From: Trebonia sp.
GTDB lineage: Bacteria; Actinomycetota; Actinomycetes; Streptosporangiales; Streptosporangiaceae
DNA: 11,754 bases
NCBI GenBank assembly: GCA_030043595.1
Contig: JASHXJ010000125.1
Coordinates: 1-11,754 of the forward strand
Direction: 5' to 3'
Shown: piece by piece, positions 11,612 to 11,754 of the stretch
How positions within the stretch are numbered: the stretch's first letter is position 1
Layout: every line of letters starts with the position of its first letter
Program-made: the position numbers and the translations under genes
The notes under the pieces: generated by a model
What the model was told of the DNA's origin: nothing
The model's database searches: none
What the model saw: only the letters and a program-made list of their open reading frames with translations

Positions 11612-11754
11612 TGGGCGATACCGCCTGGCCTTCTTGGCCCGCCGTTTCGATCTGCGAATTCCCTTGTAACATCTGACCCGCGAGCCCGTCGCGGCGCCAG
11701 GGCGTAGGTCACATCAGCCCCTCTTGTCGGCTTTGTATGTGTCCGGCACGACAT
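11612..11754. other. Non-coding end of window
   Basis: No supported gene lies in these 143 bases. TTGTAACATCTGACC (from 11664) and TTGTCGGCTTTGTATGTG (from 11724) are somewhat AT-rich and could belong to a promoter region of the next gene, but no -35/-10 pair is convincing. Confidence 0.4.

Noticed and set aside
11464..11754. Minus-strand frame reaching the window end
   Set aside because: Its C-terminal part is the Gly-rich reverse of the proline repeats, and no ribosome-binding site or domain was seen.
1..11754. tRNA, rRNA, CRISPR array, insertion sequence or attachment site
   Set aside because: No cloverleaf, spaced repeat array, transposase-like protein or terminal repeat pair was recognised by eye.

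Overview
The window is high-GC DNA (only short AT-rich islands near 1490-1680 and 7441-7515) with strong third-position GC bias, GTG/TTG starts and several gene families typical of filamentous actinomycetes: a DUF222/13E12-type HNH protein, a DUF574-type SAM methyltransferase and a PGISRDG-type UppP. It reads as an ordinary actinomycete chromosome with an accessory flavour. No rRNA, tRNA, CRISPR array, integrase or transposase was seen.

Left part (1-2300): the 3' portion of an undecaprenyl-diphosphatase gene carrying a long Q/G/N/P-rich stretch; then, on the minus strand, a small conserved-looking protein, a 126-residue zinc-ribbon HNH nuclease, a 240-nt stretch with clustered palindromes, and a conserved-looking hypothetical protein followed by a possible overlapping small reading frame.

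Middle (2300-4620): a plus-strand VOC (glyoxalase-fold) protein lies wholly antisense to the 3' third of a minus-strand PlsC-like acyltransferase gene. That gene is the second gene of a tight two-gene unit after a patatin-like lipid hydrolase, so the pair suggests acyl-chain removal and re-addition (lipid remodelling).

Centre (4620-5900): divergent from the lipase is the most interesting locus, a protein with RelA/SpoT synthetase-like motifs in its C-terminal half. It overlaps by 8 nt a small acidic protein, an arrangement expected of a toxin with its immunity or antitoxin partner. A hairpin that contains the stop of the small gene and abuts the stop of the convergent gene closes this unit.

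Right part (5900-11754): a full-length DUF222-HNH protein with a readable -35/-10 promoter; a divergent protein with an N-terminal domain resembling the PUA/EVE fold and a C-terminal HNH_2 domain, possibly a modification-dependent nuclease; a DUF574-type methyltransferase; and a two-gene unit (ATGA overlap) coding for a membrane-anchored FN3/Ig-like surface protein and a soluble partner with a proline-rich, Trp-terminated tail. Three unrelated HNH proteins within 7.5 kb and the RelA-like module make this an accessory, conflict-type neighbourhood, but no complete multi-gene defence system is proven by the sequence alone.
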